A stretch of DNA of 5,464 bases from an uncultured Dorea sp. (lineage in GTDB: Bacteria > Bacillota > Clostridia > Lachnospirales > Lachnospiraceae). Below are positions 1 through 5,414 of the stretch, piece after piece (within the stretch, counting starts at the first letter, position 1; every line of letters starts with the position of its first letter). Location: the NCBI GenBank assembly GCA_910578455.1, contig CAJTQA010000076.1:1-5464 (forward strand). The letters are read 5' to 3'. A program made the position numbers and the translations under genes. The notes beneath the pieces were generated by a model. The model was not told the origin of the DNA, did no database searches, and saw only the letters and a program-made list of their open reading frames with translations.

Positions 1-79
1 AAAGTCTAACAGCCAAATCTCATCTTAAAATCAATGCGTTTTGCTCTTCTCTAAAATATTCTTTAAAATTCTCTCTGCA

Positions 80-1021
80 TTACAGACAACGACCAGATAA
101 ACCACCCGGAAGATCCACTTCCATCATTAACCCCGGCTCCATTCTCTTTACCACCAAAAAGCCGCCATGCATATTCACAATCTCCCGCGCCAGATAAAGC
201 CCAAGCCCAAATCCTTCCTGGGAGGTAACCCGCTTTCCCCGGTAAAACCGCCGGAAAACCTGGCACTCCTCGCCCGCCTCGATCCCAATTCCGTAATCCC
301 TCACACAAACCTTTAAGAACATCTCATCTTCCGTCACGGACACCGCAATCGCGCCTCCCTCCCGGCTGTACTTCACCGCGTTGTCGAAAATATTAAAAAG
401 CGCCTCCCCAAGCCAGTTCCCATCATGGGCACAGCTCGCCCGCCCGGGAAAATCAACCGACACCTCAATCTCCTTCTCCTCCGCCCGGCGCTGAATCTGC
501 CCCAACGCATTTCTGACCGTCTTTAAAATGTCCGTCTCTTCTTTCTTAATCTGAATAATATGCTGCTCCAGCCGGGATATCCGGATAAAGCTCTCCACAA
601 GGAAATGCAGCTTGCCCGCGCTTTCCTCCGCGGCATCCGCAGACCGCCAAAGCCCCTCCTGCCCGGAATCCTCCGCAATCTCCTGCAAAAATCCGATATA
701 CGTCTCCAGGTTCGCAAGGGGCGTACGCATCTGGTGGGCAATCTCAGATATAAGCCTCTGAATCTCATCCCTGCTCCTCCTCGCCTCATCCCGGCTGCCC
801 TGCATCATCTCCTGCACACGCACAAGGCGGTGCTCCAGCTTTCCGTAAAGAGTCTCCTGCCCCAGAGCTGCCATCCGTACCTCACGCTCATTCAAAATAT
901 CCTCCGCAAGTAAGACAGCCCTTTTAAGCTCCCTTCTCCGCCGCCTTCTCTGCAAAACATACATCGCCGCCCCGCCGCCCAAAAAACCTGCAAGAACTCC
1001 AAATATCATCTCCATACACAT
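80..1021 (-). CDS. Sensor histidine kinase, single membrane span
   Basis: This is the membrane sensor kinase of a two-component pair with the response regulator just upstream; it should autophosphorylate on His and pass the phosphate to that regulator. Of 313 residues, 4-23 form one hydrophobic segment followed by a run of six Arg, so there is almost no extracellular domain. Residues 30-90 are charged and helical, probably a coiled coil. The H-box is SEIAHQMRTPL with the phospho-acceptor His96. The ATPase domain shows the N-box (EALFNIFDNAVKYS, Asn210 and Asn214), G1 (RDYGIGIE, 241-248), the F-box (VFRRFYRG) and G2 (GFGLGLYL, 270-276). ATG at 1021 is preceded by AGAGGA with 9 nt spacing, and an in-frame stop 9 nt upstream limits the start; ATG at 1015 is also possible. 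The signal is unknown. Kinases with so little outside the membrane often sense through a partner protein, but none is visible here. Confidence 0.95.
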   Translation of the reverse strand: MCMEMIFGVLAGFLGGGAAMYVLQRRRRRRELKRAVLLAEDILNEREVRMAALGQETLYGKLEHRLVRVQEMMQGSRDEARRSRDEIQRLISEIAHQMRTPLANLETYIGFLQEIAEDSGQEGLWRSADAAEESAGKLHFLVESFIRISRLEQHIIQIKKEETDILKTVRNALGQIQRRAEEKEIEVSVDFPGRASCAHDGNWLGEALFNIFDNAVKYSREGGAIAVSVTEDEMFLKVCVRDYGIGIEAGEECQVFRRFYRGKRVTSQEGFGLGLYLAREIVNMHGGFLVVKRMEPGLMMEVDLPGGLSGRCL

Positions 1022-1057
1022 ATCATGCTATCCTCTATCCGCCCTTCCGTCACACAT

Positions 1058-1153
1058 GCCAGCCTCTGCCTATCTTTCGCACACGCCACGCCAGCCTCTG
1101 TATATCCTTCACATATGCTACGCCAGCCTCCGTATATCCTTCACATATACCAT
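1058..1153. repeat. Three tandem 32-bp repeats between response regulator and kinase
   Basis: Three head-to-tail copies, each opening with GCCAGCCTC, begin at 1058, 1090 and 1122, an exact 32-bp period. Copies 2 and 3 match at 28 of 32 positions and copies 1 and 2 at 25 of 32. The period is not a multiple of three, and on the minus strand the frames close quickly, so this is not a protein repeat. The array fills most of the 168-bp gap between the two genes; such pairs usually overlap or lie a few bases apart. On the transcribed minus strand two units carry GTGAAGGATATAC followed by GAGGCTGGC. No intrinsic terminator is seen in the gap. The role is unknown: a slippage-generated spacer, protein binding sites or an mRNA element affecting kinase expression are all possible. 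Confidence 0.85.
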
Positions 1154-1190
1154 GCTGTCTTTCCCCCGGTTATGTCCTTCCTCCCGCGCT

Positions 1191-1991
1191 TTATCTGCCG
1201 TCTATCCGGTATCCAAGCCCAAACACATTTTTAATGCAGCAAGCCTCCTCACCGCCCGGTGAAATCTTCCTCCGCAGCCGGTTTATCGTGACGCTCACCG
1301 TATTGTCCACCACAAACTGCCCGTCAAGCCCCCACACATGCTCCAGTATGTTTTCCTTTGTGAGCACCTGCCCCTGATTCTCCATCAGATATTCCAACAG
1401 CCGGTACTCCTTCCCCGTCAGGGAAATCTCCTCCCCTTTTATAAACGCCCGCTTTCTGTCCGGGTACAGGACAAGCTCCCCCGCGCACACCGTCCTCTCC
1501 TCATTCTCCCCGCTCTTTCGCCTCAGCACAGCCTCGATTCTTTTCAGCAGCACTTTCATGGAAAACGGCTTGACCACATAATCATCCGCGCCGATATCAA
1601 AAGCGGCAAGCATATCCCGCTCCTCATCTCTGGCTGTCAGGAAAATGGCAGGGATTTCACAATCGGCTGACGGCTGCATCTGAGCGCCCCCCTGAAACTT
1701 CGGCCGGCATTTGCCCTGCAATTCCTGATACAGACAGATGCCGTCTCCATCCGGGAGCCCGATGTCAATCAAGAGCAAAGCCTCTCCCTTCCCCATCAAA
1801 GACAGGGCATCCTTTCTTGTACGCGCGCAGACAGTGGCATACCCTGCGTTTTTCAGGCTCATGTCCAACGCCTGATTCAAAAGCCTGTCATCCTCGATAA
1901 TTCCGATTGTAGGTACATCCCTTTCAGGCTGTCCATACTTTTGCCCTTCCTTATTCGCCGCTCTTTTTCTATCTGCCAAACTTTCCTTCAC
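1191..1991 (-). CDS. OmpR/PhoB-family response regulator
   Basis: This is the cytoplasmic DNA-binding partner of the kinase downstream. The receiver domain (about 27-158 of 266) has the acidic pocket Glu33-Asp34-Asp35, phospho-acceptor Asp76 in LLLIDIGLPDGDG, switch Thr119 and conserved Lys141-Pro142. The winged-helix output domain spans about 168-264 (LTGKEYRLLEYLMEN, VSVTINRLRRKI, FGLGYRID). Two oddities stand out. A polar stretch at about 92-111, rich in Gln, Lys and Gly, makes the loop between helix 3 and strand 4 some 14-15 residues longer than usual. The N-terminus also has about 25 charged residues before the first strand. The start is GTG at 1991, with GGAAG 5 nt upstream; TTG four codons later is an alternative. 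The GTG overlaps the TGA that would end the frame-corrected DUF3795 gene, so translation is probably coupled. Its targets cannot be told from the sequence. Confidence 0.95.
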   Translation of the reverse strand: MKESLADRKRAANKEGQKYGQPERDVPTIGIIEDDRLLNQALDMSLKNAGYATVCARTRKDALSLMGKGEALLLIDIGLPDGDGICLYQELQGKCRPKFQGGAQMQPSADCEIPAIFLTARDEERDMLAAFDIGADDYVVKPFSMKVLLKRIEAVLRRKSGENEERTVCAGELVLYPDRKRAFIKGEEISLTGKEYRLLEYLMENQGQVLTKENILEHVWGLDGQFVVDNTVSVTINRLRRKISPGGEEACCIKNVFGLGYRIDGR

Positions 1992-2036
1992 CCTTTCTTC
2001 CGCAATTTCAATACAATCTGCTTTTCATCTGCCATT

Positions 2037-2441
2037 TTACGCAAAAGCCCTGCAACACAGGCTGCACTCTCTTTTGGCGGCAGGCCGCCCGTCGTTATAA
2101 TTTTCCAAAAGATGCCGCAGGATATCCGCCTTTTCTCTCTGCTCTTCCTGATAAGCCGGCACGCCGATTCCCTGTCTCTTCTCCAAATCCTTTTTCTGAT
2201 TATAATGGGTGATAAATGAGTCAAACGCGTCAATCCCTTCATATGTCTCACAGGGATACTCCTTGCACTCATTGCAGTATTCCGGCCTGCCATGCTCCAT
2301 GCTGCACCTGGCAATCTTGCAGGACTGGTTTCCCTCTCCGCCCCCGCAGCCCGGACAGTGGCCGCTTATATGCATAGAGCAGAGCATGCAGTTGAGCCCG
2401 CACAGAGAAAGGGATAAATCTAATCTTGTAAAATTTTTCAT
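2037..2441 (-). CDS. Cys-rich DUF3795 protein, 3' end probably frameshifted
   Basis: The protein belongs to the DUF3795 family: small Cys-rich proteins, probably metal binding, with no established biochemical role. As encoded it has 134 residues. Cysteines lie at 14, 18, 21, 29, 32, 41, 46, 56, 59 and 64, including CGLNCMLC, CPGC and CNECKEYPC. The family signature LLENYNDGR appears at 111-119. After Arg119 the reading degenerates to a short tail and stops at 2037. In the neighbouring frame the sequence continues LPPKESAACVAGLLRKM and runs to a TGA at 1988, which matches the C-A-x-x-LL ending I know from relatives. One extra base near 2079-2090 would explain this; the corrected product is about 150 residues. 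Its ATG overlaps the stop of the macro-domain gene (ATGA), with GGAGG inside that gene's 3' end. If the lesion is real, the protein loses its C-terminal helix but keeps every N-terminal cysteine. Confidence 0.88.
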   Translation of the reverse strand: MKNFTRLDLSLSLCGLNCMLCSMHISGHCPGCGGGEGNQSCKIARCSMEHGRPEYCNECKEYPCETYEGIDAFDSFITHYNQKKDLEKRQGIGVPAYQEEQREKADILRHLLENYNDGRPAAKRECSLCCRAFA

Positions 2442-3016
2442 ATATGCTGCCCCTCCAGTTCCCTGACATAACTTTTTAACGTCCGCTCATCAAAAAGCAC
2501 CCACTTCACAACATCCAGTTTCCCCGGATGTTCCTGCACGAACTTCTTCACCGTCCTCACTGCAATCTTTGCCGCCCGGTCAAGAGGAAACCGGTATATC
2601 CCTGTAGAAATGGACGGGAATGCCACGCTCCTAATCCCGTTGCCCGCCGCAAGCTCCAGGCAGGACTGATAGCACGACGCGAGCAGCTCCTCCTCCCCGG
2701 AACTTCCGCCGCTCCAGCAAGGCCCCGGCGTGTGTATCACATACTCACAGGGCAGGCGATATCCCTTTGTTATTTTCGCCTTTCCCGTCTTACATCCGTT
2801 CAGTGTCCTACACTCAGAAAGCAACCCGGGGCCTGCGGCACGATGAATCGCGCCGTCCACCCCGCCTCCCCCAAGGAGGCTTGTGTTAGCGGCATTGACA
2901 ATCGCCTGCACCCCGTGGTCTTCCGTAATATCGCCTTTCACTGCCGTCAGCTTTGTCTCAGTTCCCCCGCCAGGAAGAACATTTAATCTGTGAAACGTTT
3001 CTTTCCTATTTTCCAT
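2438..3016 (-). CDS. Macro-domain protein, MacroD/YmdB type
   Basis: A single macro domain of 192 residues that binds ADP-ribose. Relatives remove O-acetyl groups from O-acetyl-ADP-ribose or ADP-ribose from acidic residues of proteins. Visible motifs are VKGDIT (26-31), the NAAN loop running into LLGGGGVDGAIH (41-58) with the conserved Asn44 and Asp54, the C-terminal half of the fold from GYRLPCEYVIHTPGP (85-99), and the phosphate-binding loop SISTGIYRFP (135-144). All residues of the MacroD active-site loops that I can check are present, so it is probably an active hydrolase. I chose ATG at 3016 because GAGGTG lies 9 nt upstream; a GTG at 3052 would add 12 residues but has no good ribosome binding site. 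It is first in the operon and overlaps the DUF3795 gene by 4 nt. No ADP-ribosyltransferase is visible in the window, so its substrate is unknown. Confidence 0.95.
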   Translation of the reverse strand: MENRKETFHRLNVLPGGGTETKLTAVKGDITEDHGVQAIVNAANTSLLGGGGVDGAIHRAAGPGLLSECRTLNGCKTGKAKITKGYRLPCEYVIHTPGPCWSGGSSGEEELLASCYQSCLELAAGNGIRSVAFPSISTGIYRFPLDRAAKIAVRTVKKFVQEHPGKLDVVKWVLFDERTLKSYVRELEGQHI

Positions 3017-3081
3017 CTCTATAATCACCTCATAAGATAAATCCAAAATCACTTCTTTGGCGCCTATCAGTCACAATACCT

Positions 3082-3110
3082 ATTCTACCACACATCCCCC
3101 CTCCTTTCCA
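3082..3110 (-). promoter_or_regulatory. Putative sigma-A promoter of the macro/DUF3795/two-component operon
   Basis: Read on the minus strand, a -35 box TGGAAA (3110-3105, four of six matches to TTGACA) is followed by a 17-bp spacer and then an extended -10, TGG plus TAGAAT (3087-3082). The -10 lies about 65 bp upstream of the macro-domain ATG. It is the best promoter-like match in the intergenic region for the minus strand, and no other promoter of comparable quality was found ahead of the downstream genes. The assignment rests on sequence pattern only. Confidence 0.55.
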
Positions 3111-3165
3111 CGCCCAAAACCCGCCGCTCCCTCTCTCCGAAACTAAAAGTTGACACCCCGGAAAC

Positions 3166-3207
3166 CTTAGATTGGTTGTTTTTCTTCCAAACTAAGCGTA
3201 ATATAAT
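3166..3207 (+). promoter_or_regulatory. TATAAT promoter with inverted-repeat operator for the XRE operon
   Basis: A perfect -10 TATAAT lies at 3202-3207, about 59 bp before the ATG of the XRE-type gene. The matching -35 position holds only a T-rich sequence, so the promoter may be weak or regulator dependent. Overlapping that position is an inverted repeat: CTTAGATTGG (3166-3175) and CCAAACTAAG (3187-3196), 9 of 10 positions complementary, with an 11-nt centre. Its place over the -35 region is typical of an autorepressor operator, and the first gene of the operon encodes an XRE-type DNA-binding protein. It could also fold as RNA, but it lies upstream of the expected transcription start. That the regulator binds here is inference. 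Confidence 0.5.
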
Positions 3208-3265
3208 TGCTATCTGCAGGACTCCATGCGAGCCTGCACCAAATATTCACAGGAGGCAGACAGCG

Positions 3266-3856
3266 ATGACATTCGGGCAAAAGCTGAAACGATTATTGAA
3301 AGAAAACAACATGTCCCAGGAAGACCTGGCAGAACAGTTAGGCGTATCCCGGCAGGCAGCCGGAAAATGGACAAATGACAAAGGGATGCCGGAGGTCAGC
3401 AAACTGATACAGATCAGCAATCTGTTCGGGATATCCCTTGATTATCTTCTAAAGGAAGACTATGAAGAAAGTCAAAAAGAAAAGCAGGGTGAGAATCAGC
3501 AAGAGAATCAGAATCAAACCCGCAGAAACCCCGCGCCAGCGGACAGCGGCTATTATGTAAGCCAGGAAATGCTTAACGGATATGCGGCATACAGCAGGCA
3601 AAAAACGCTGCGAATCACAGGAGGCATCTGCCTTTTTATATTGTCCGGCCTCTTTGAAGGTCCAGGATGCCATAACTTCCTATTATCACTGCTGTACTGG
3701 ATGACAGTGACCGCCGGCATCAGCCTTATCATCTGGCATTTCTCCATTCCCAGGCAGTATGAGGAAATCAGAACTGAACATCTTGTATTAGACGGCCTTG
3801 TATTTGAGGAATTTAAGAAAAAAGAGAGACATGCCGAAAACATTATGCGGTCATGA
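3266..3856 (+). CDS. XRE-family DNA-binding protein with membrane tail, probably truncated
   Basis: A 196-residue protein. An XRE-type helix-turn-helix fills residues 5-62 (MSQEDLAEQLGVSRQAAGKW, then IQISNLFGISLDYLL), followed by a Gln/Glu/Asn-rich linker (67-95) and two membrane segments (about 116-131 and 138-160) ending in a charged cytoplasmic stretch. The design suggests a one-component regulator anchored in the membrane. I start it at ATG 3266, 9 nt after AGGAGG; an upstream TTG in the same frame has no support. The stop overlaps the ATG of the next gene (ATGA). In the other frame, just before that ATG, the sequence reads KHYAVMMIAGAAILL, which would continue this protein naturally if the four-A run at 3837-3840 had five As. 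The fused protein would have about 317 residues and six membrane segments. Either the gene has been split by a one-base deletion or it is truly two coupled genes. Confidence 0.88.
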   Translation: MTFGQKLKRLLKENNMSQEDLAEQLGVSRQAAGKWTNDKGMPEVSKLIQISNLFGISLDYLLKEDYEESQKEKQGENQQENQNQTRRNPAPADSGYYVSQEMLNGYAAYSRQKTLRITGGICLFILSGLFEGPGCHNFLLSLLYWMTVTAGISLIIWHFSIPRQYEEIRTEHLVLDGLVFEEFKKKERHAENIMRS

Positions 3857-4218
3857 TGATTGCAGGCGCGGCAATCCTGCTGGCAGGCTCCGAGGCAGAG
3901 TATTTTTTTCTGGCTCATTTTGAAAATAATATCTGCAATATCTTTCTCACCCTGTCTGATGCGGCATGGCTGTCTCTCATTGTCTGGTCGGGGATGTCTA
4001 TGTATGCGGACAGCCTGATCGTCCGAAATGCATCCCGGACCCCCGGACGAACGCCCCTTCGCAGATACCGCTGGATCTACGCGGCGCTCCCCGTCACCGC
4101 CGGTGCAGTCATAGTCGGAATCGCAACGAACATATGGAGTCCTTACGCACCCATACTCATTCTGTTCTGCTGCTTATTGGCTGCTGCATGCAGACTGTTA
4201 ATTGAAAGAAAGGAATAA
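3853..4218 (+). CDS. Small polytopic membrane protein, likely C-terminal half of the XRE membrane regulator
   Basis: Unknown by itself. Of 121 residues, hydrophobic segments lie at about 1-13, 29-51, 74-93 and 98-116, with a basic loop (RTPGRTPLRRYR, 62-73) likely to be cytoplasmic. It has no signal peptide or catalytic motif. The stretch WLSLIVW followed about 14 residues later by SLIVRNA resembles the tail of the preceding gene (GISLIIW, later HLVLDG). The two reading frames therefore look like tandem copies of one two-helix unit, which is what a single split protein would leave behind. If it is translated on its own, the only help is ATGA coupling with the upstream gene; I see no strong ribosome binding site of its own. 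It may be the membrane part of a broken regulator or a partner subunit. Confidence 0.7.
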   Translation: MMIAGAAILLAGSEAEYFFLAHFENNICNIFLTLSDAAWLSLIVWSGMSMYADSLIVRNASRTPGRTPLRRYRWIYAALPVTAGAVIVGIATNIWSPYAPILILFCCLLAAACRLLIERKE

Positions 4219-4220
4219 CC

Positions 4221-4763
4221 ATGAACAAAGCATTTTTTAAAAACACCGCATTTTTCCTGCTGACATTCTTCTCCTGCATTCTTCTATGTGCAGGATGCGC
4301 TGCCCAAAGAGACGCAGGGCAGGATGCAGAATATACATTAGAAGAGCTGGATAACCTGGCCCGGCTTGAGATTTATCTGCCCGGGGAGAGCAACCCGGCA
4401 AAAACTATAAAGGATAAAGAAATATTGTATCAGTTTAATCACTGTTCTTCCTCCTGTGATTCAGACCCGGACTCTGATTCTGAGGAACACCAGAGAGAAT
4501 TAGAAAAAGCCGCGTCCGGCGCGGCAGAAAAATACCATATTGTCTCCTACAAATACCCCGTTTCCCGTTTTCACCGAAAGAAACCGGAAAAAAATATGAC
4601 GGTTACATTGTACGAGGATGCTCTCAATGGTATAAATATTGTAAAAACAGAAGTTGCGGAAGAAAGCATAAAAGGCGCGGACATTCCCGGGGAATGTCTG
4701 ACATTTTATTCCGAAATCCCGGAAGAGGAAAAAGCGTTTTACCAATCACTGGCAGAAGAATAA
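4221..4763 (+). CDS. Putative lipoprotein of unknown function
   Basis: A 180-residue exported protein that I do not recognise. The N-terminus has Lys3 and Lys7, a hydrophobic core (about 9-24) and LLCAGC, giving lipidation at Cys26. This lipobox is slightly unusual because Cys sits at -3, with Leu at -4. The mature part is acidic. Residues 38-72 read EYTLEELDNLARLEIYLPG and then DKEILYQFN, a pattern seen in small Firmicutes lipoproteins that measure a value and compare it at the membrane, but I cannot assign a domain. A Ser/Asp-rich patch (SSSCDSDPDSDSEE, 76-89) follows, and then likely beta strands (YHIVSYKY, MTVTLYED, GINIVKTEV). AGGA lies 6 nt before the ATG, only 2 bp after the previous gene, so it is co-transcribed with the membrane regulator. 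It may be an external sensor or effector of that system. Confidence 0.85.
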   Translation: MNKAFFKNTAFFLLTFFSCILLCAGCAAQRDAGQDAEYTLEELDNLARLEIYLPGESNPAKTIKDKEILYQFNHCSSSCDSDPDSDSEEHQRELEKAASGAAEKYHIVSYKYPVSRFHRKKPEKNMTVTLYEDALNGINIVKTEVAEESIKGADIPGECLTFYSEIPEEEKAFYQSLAEE

Positions 4764-4766
4764 AAG

Positions 4767-5096
4767 TTAGCTTTCCGGATACTCCTTATCCTTCCAGTAC
4801 CACCACTTTAATTTTTCCGGCTCCCGCTCCTCATGTTCCGCGAAATACACCGCGCAGCGGTACACATACAGCGCGCACCGATCCTCCTGAAATCCTTTTT
4901 TCAGGCAGTCCAGATAATACAGCTCCTCCGGGTCTCTCCCTTTAAGGTCCGCAATGCACTGAATCCCGATATTATGCATGTGCTGCGCCATCTTCGCGCC
5001 AATGCCCGGTATCTCCTTCAGGTCGCTGACCGGGCCTTCGCCGGAAAGTGCCTTCTTTTCAGCCTTTAACTTACCTTCACTTATCTTTTTCTGCAT
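4767..5096 (-). CDS. Cdd1-family helix-hairpin-helix protein
   Basis: A 109-residue protein of the family named 'pathogenicity locus' after Cdd1 of Clostridioides difficile; the name reflects where that gene lies and does not show a role in virulence. The helix-hairpin-helix motif, a sequence-non-specific DNA-binding unit, is clear: LKEIPGIGAKMAQHMHNIG (26-44) followed by ADLKGRDPEELY (49-60). The family signature then follows: DRCALYVYRCAVYFA (72-86), with Cys64, Cys74 and Cys81. The C-terminus is charged and Trp-rich (KLKWWYWKD). I start at ATG 5096 because GGAGG lies 7 nt upstream; a GTG at 5132 is in frame but lacks a site. The gene converges on the lipoprotein gene with 3 bp between the stops and no visible terminator there. 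The function is unknown, perhaps DNA or nucleic-acid binding. Confidence 0.93.
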   Translation of the reverse strand: MQKKISEGKLKAEKKALSGEGPVSDLKEIPGIGAKMAQHMHNIGIQCIADLKGRDPEELYYLDCLKKGFQEDRCALYVYRCAVYFAEHEEREPEKLKWWYWKDKEYPES

Positions 5097-5220
5097 GATA
5101 ATTCCTCCCCATCGCGGATTGTGCAGCCTCACTGTCTAAAAAACCGGAATTGAACAAAATCGCTGCGCGATGGCCTGCCAAGGCTGTGGCATAGCAATTT
5201 TCTGTTTTCTATAACAAAAA

Positions 5221-5298
5221 CAGTGGAAAGCAAGTCCTAAAAGTAGTATTGTTAAGTCACCACAACGAAACAATCAAACAGGATCGACCTTCCCACTG
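5221..5298 (+). ncRNA. Candidate structured 5' leader RNA (long interrupted hairpin)
   Basis: Three nested helices can be drawn: CAGTGGAAAG (5221-5230) with CTTCCCACTG (5289-5298), nine of ten pairs; GTCCT (5234-5238) with AGGAT (5280-5284), counting one G-U; and ATTGTT (5248-5253) with AACAAT (5269-5274) around a 15-nt loop. A TATAAC -10-like box at 5210-5215 would start a transcript almost exactly at the base of the outer helix, though the -35 is poor. The element is followed by an intrinsic terminator and a helix covering the ribosome binding site of the gene at 5415. It matches no riboswitch or T-box consensus I can recall. It could instead be the subterminal structure of a mobile element. 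The pairing was found by eye, without a folding calculation. Confidence 0.4.
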
Positions 5299-5321
5299 CC
5301 TATGAAAAGAATACCATCCTT

Positions 5322-5346
5322 CCGCTTGGTTGGCAAGCGGTTTTAT
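5322..5346 (+). terminator. Intrinsic terminator, plus-strand orientation
   Basis: A perfect 7-bp stem, CCGCTTG (5322-5328) with CAAGCGG (5334-5340) around a 5-nt loop, is followed at once by TTTTAT. The U tract makes it work on the plus strand only; the opposite direction has no T-run. No complete plus-strand gene ends just upstream, and the gene at 5415 begins 70 bp later. It is therefore best read as an attenuator of that gene or as a guard against read-through transcription. Confidence 0.7.
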
Positions 5347-5358
5347 GACCCAAATGCG

Positions 5359-5406
5359 CCTCCGTGTAAAGCAGTGTTTTTGATTACTACTGATTTTACA
5401 TGGAGG
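5359..5406 (+). promoter_or_regulatory. Hairpin sequestering the ribosome binding site of the edge gene
   Basis: CCTCCGTGTAAA (5359-5370) pairs with TTTACATGGAGG (5395-5406) at all twelve positions, with one G-U pair. The loop contains a further CAGT/ACTG pairing (5372-5375 with 5389-5392). The 3' arm ends in GGAGG, the ribosome binding site 8 nt before the GTG at 5415, so the helix would block initiation. The length and position make chance unlikely. Opening could depend on a ligand, protein, leader translation or the upstream fold; none of these is shown by the sequence. Confidence 0.65.
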
Positions 5407-5414
5407 ATTTTAGT

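Noticed and set aside
1..79. Terminator or further gene after the histidine kinase
   Set aside because: The sequence is AT-rich with no stem followed by a T-run and no coding signal; the window ends too soon to tell.
560..913. 117-codon plus-strand open frame
   Set aside because: Antisense shadow of the histidine kinase coding region.
1025..1262. Two short plus-strand frames across the tandem repeats
   Set aside because: They arise from the repeat and the antisense of the response regulator end; no ribosome site and a non-triplet repeat period.
2528..2986. 152-codon plus-strand open frame
   Set aside because: It lies fully antisense to the macro-domain gene, whose motifs are unmistakable; no ribosome site and no recognisable protein.
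3017..3052. Upstream GTG extension of the macro-domain protein
   Set aside because: The 12 added residues are not part of the fold, and ATG 3016 has GAGGTG 9 nt upstream.
3150..3155. Perfect TTGACA that could be a -35 box
   Set aside because: At 16-18 bp downstream there is only TTGGTT/TGGTTG, and the good TATAAT is 46 bp away, so it cannot pair with it.
3553..3918. 121-codon minus-strand open frame
   Set aside because: Shadow of the XRE membrane regulator genes; its composition looks like reversed membrane-segment codons.
4777..4791. GGATA/TATCC hairpin between the convergent genes as a terminator
   Set aside because: Only five pairs, no T-run, and it lies inside the coding end of the Cdd1-family gene.
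5097..5132. Upstream GTG extension of the Cdd1-family protein
   Set aside because: It lacks a ribosome site and would run through the strong GGAGG used by ATG 5096.
5159..5171. ATCGC/GCGAT hairpin with a short T-run on the minus strand
   Set aside because: Five pairs and TTTG only; no minus-strand gene is seen ending here.
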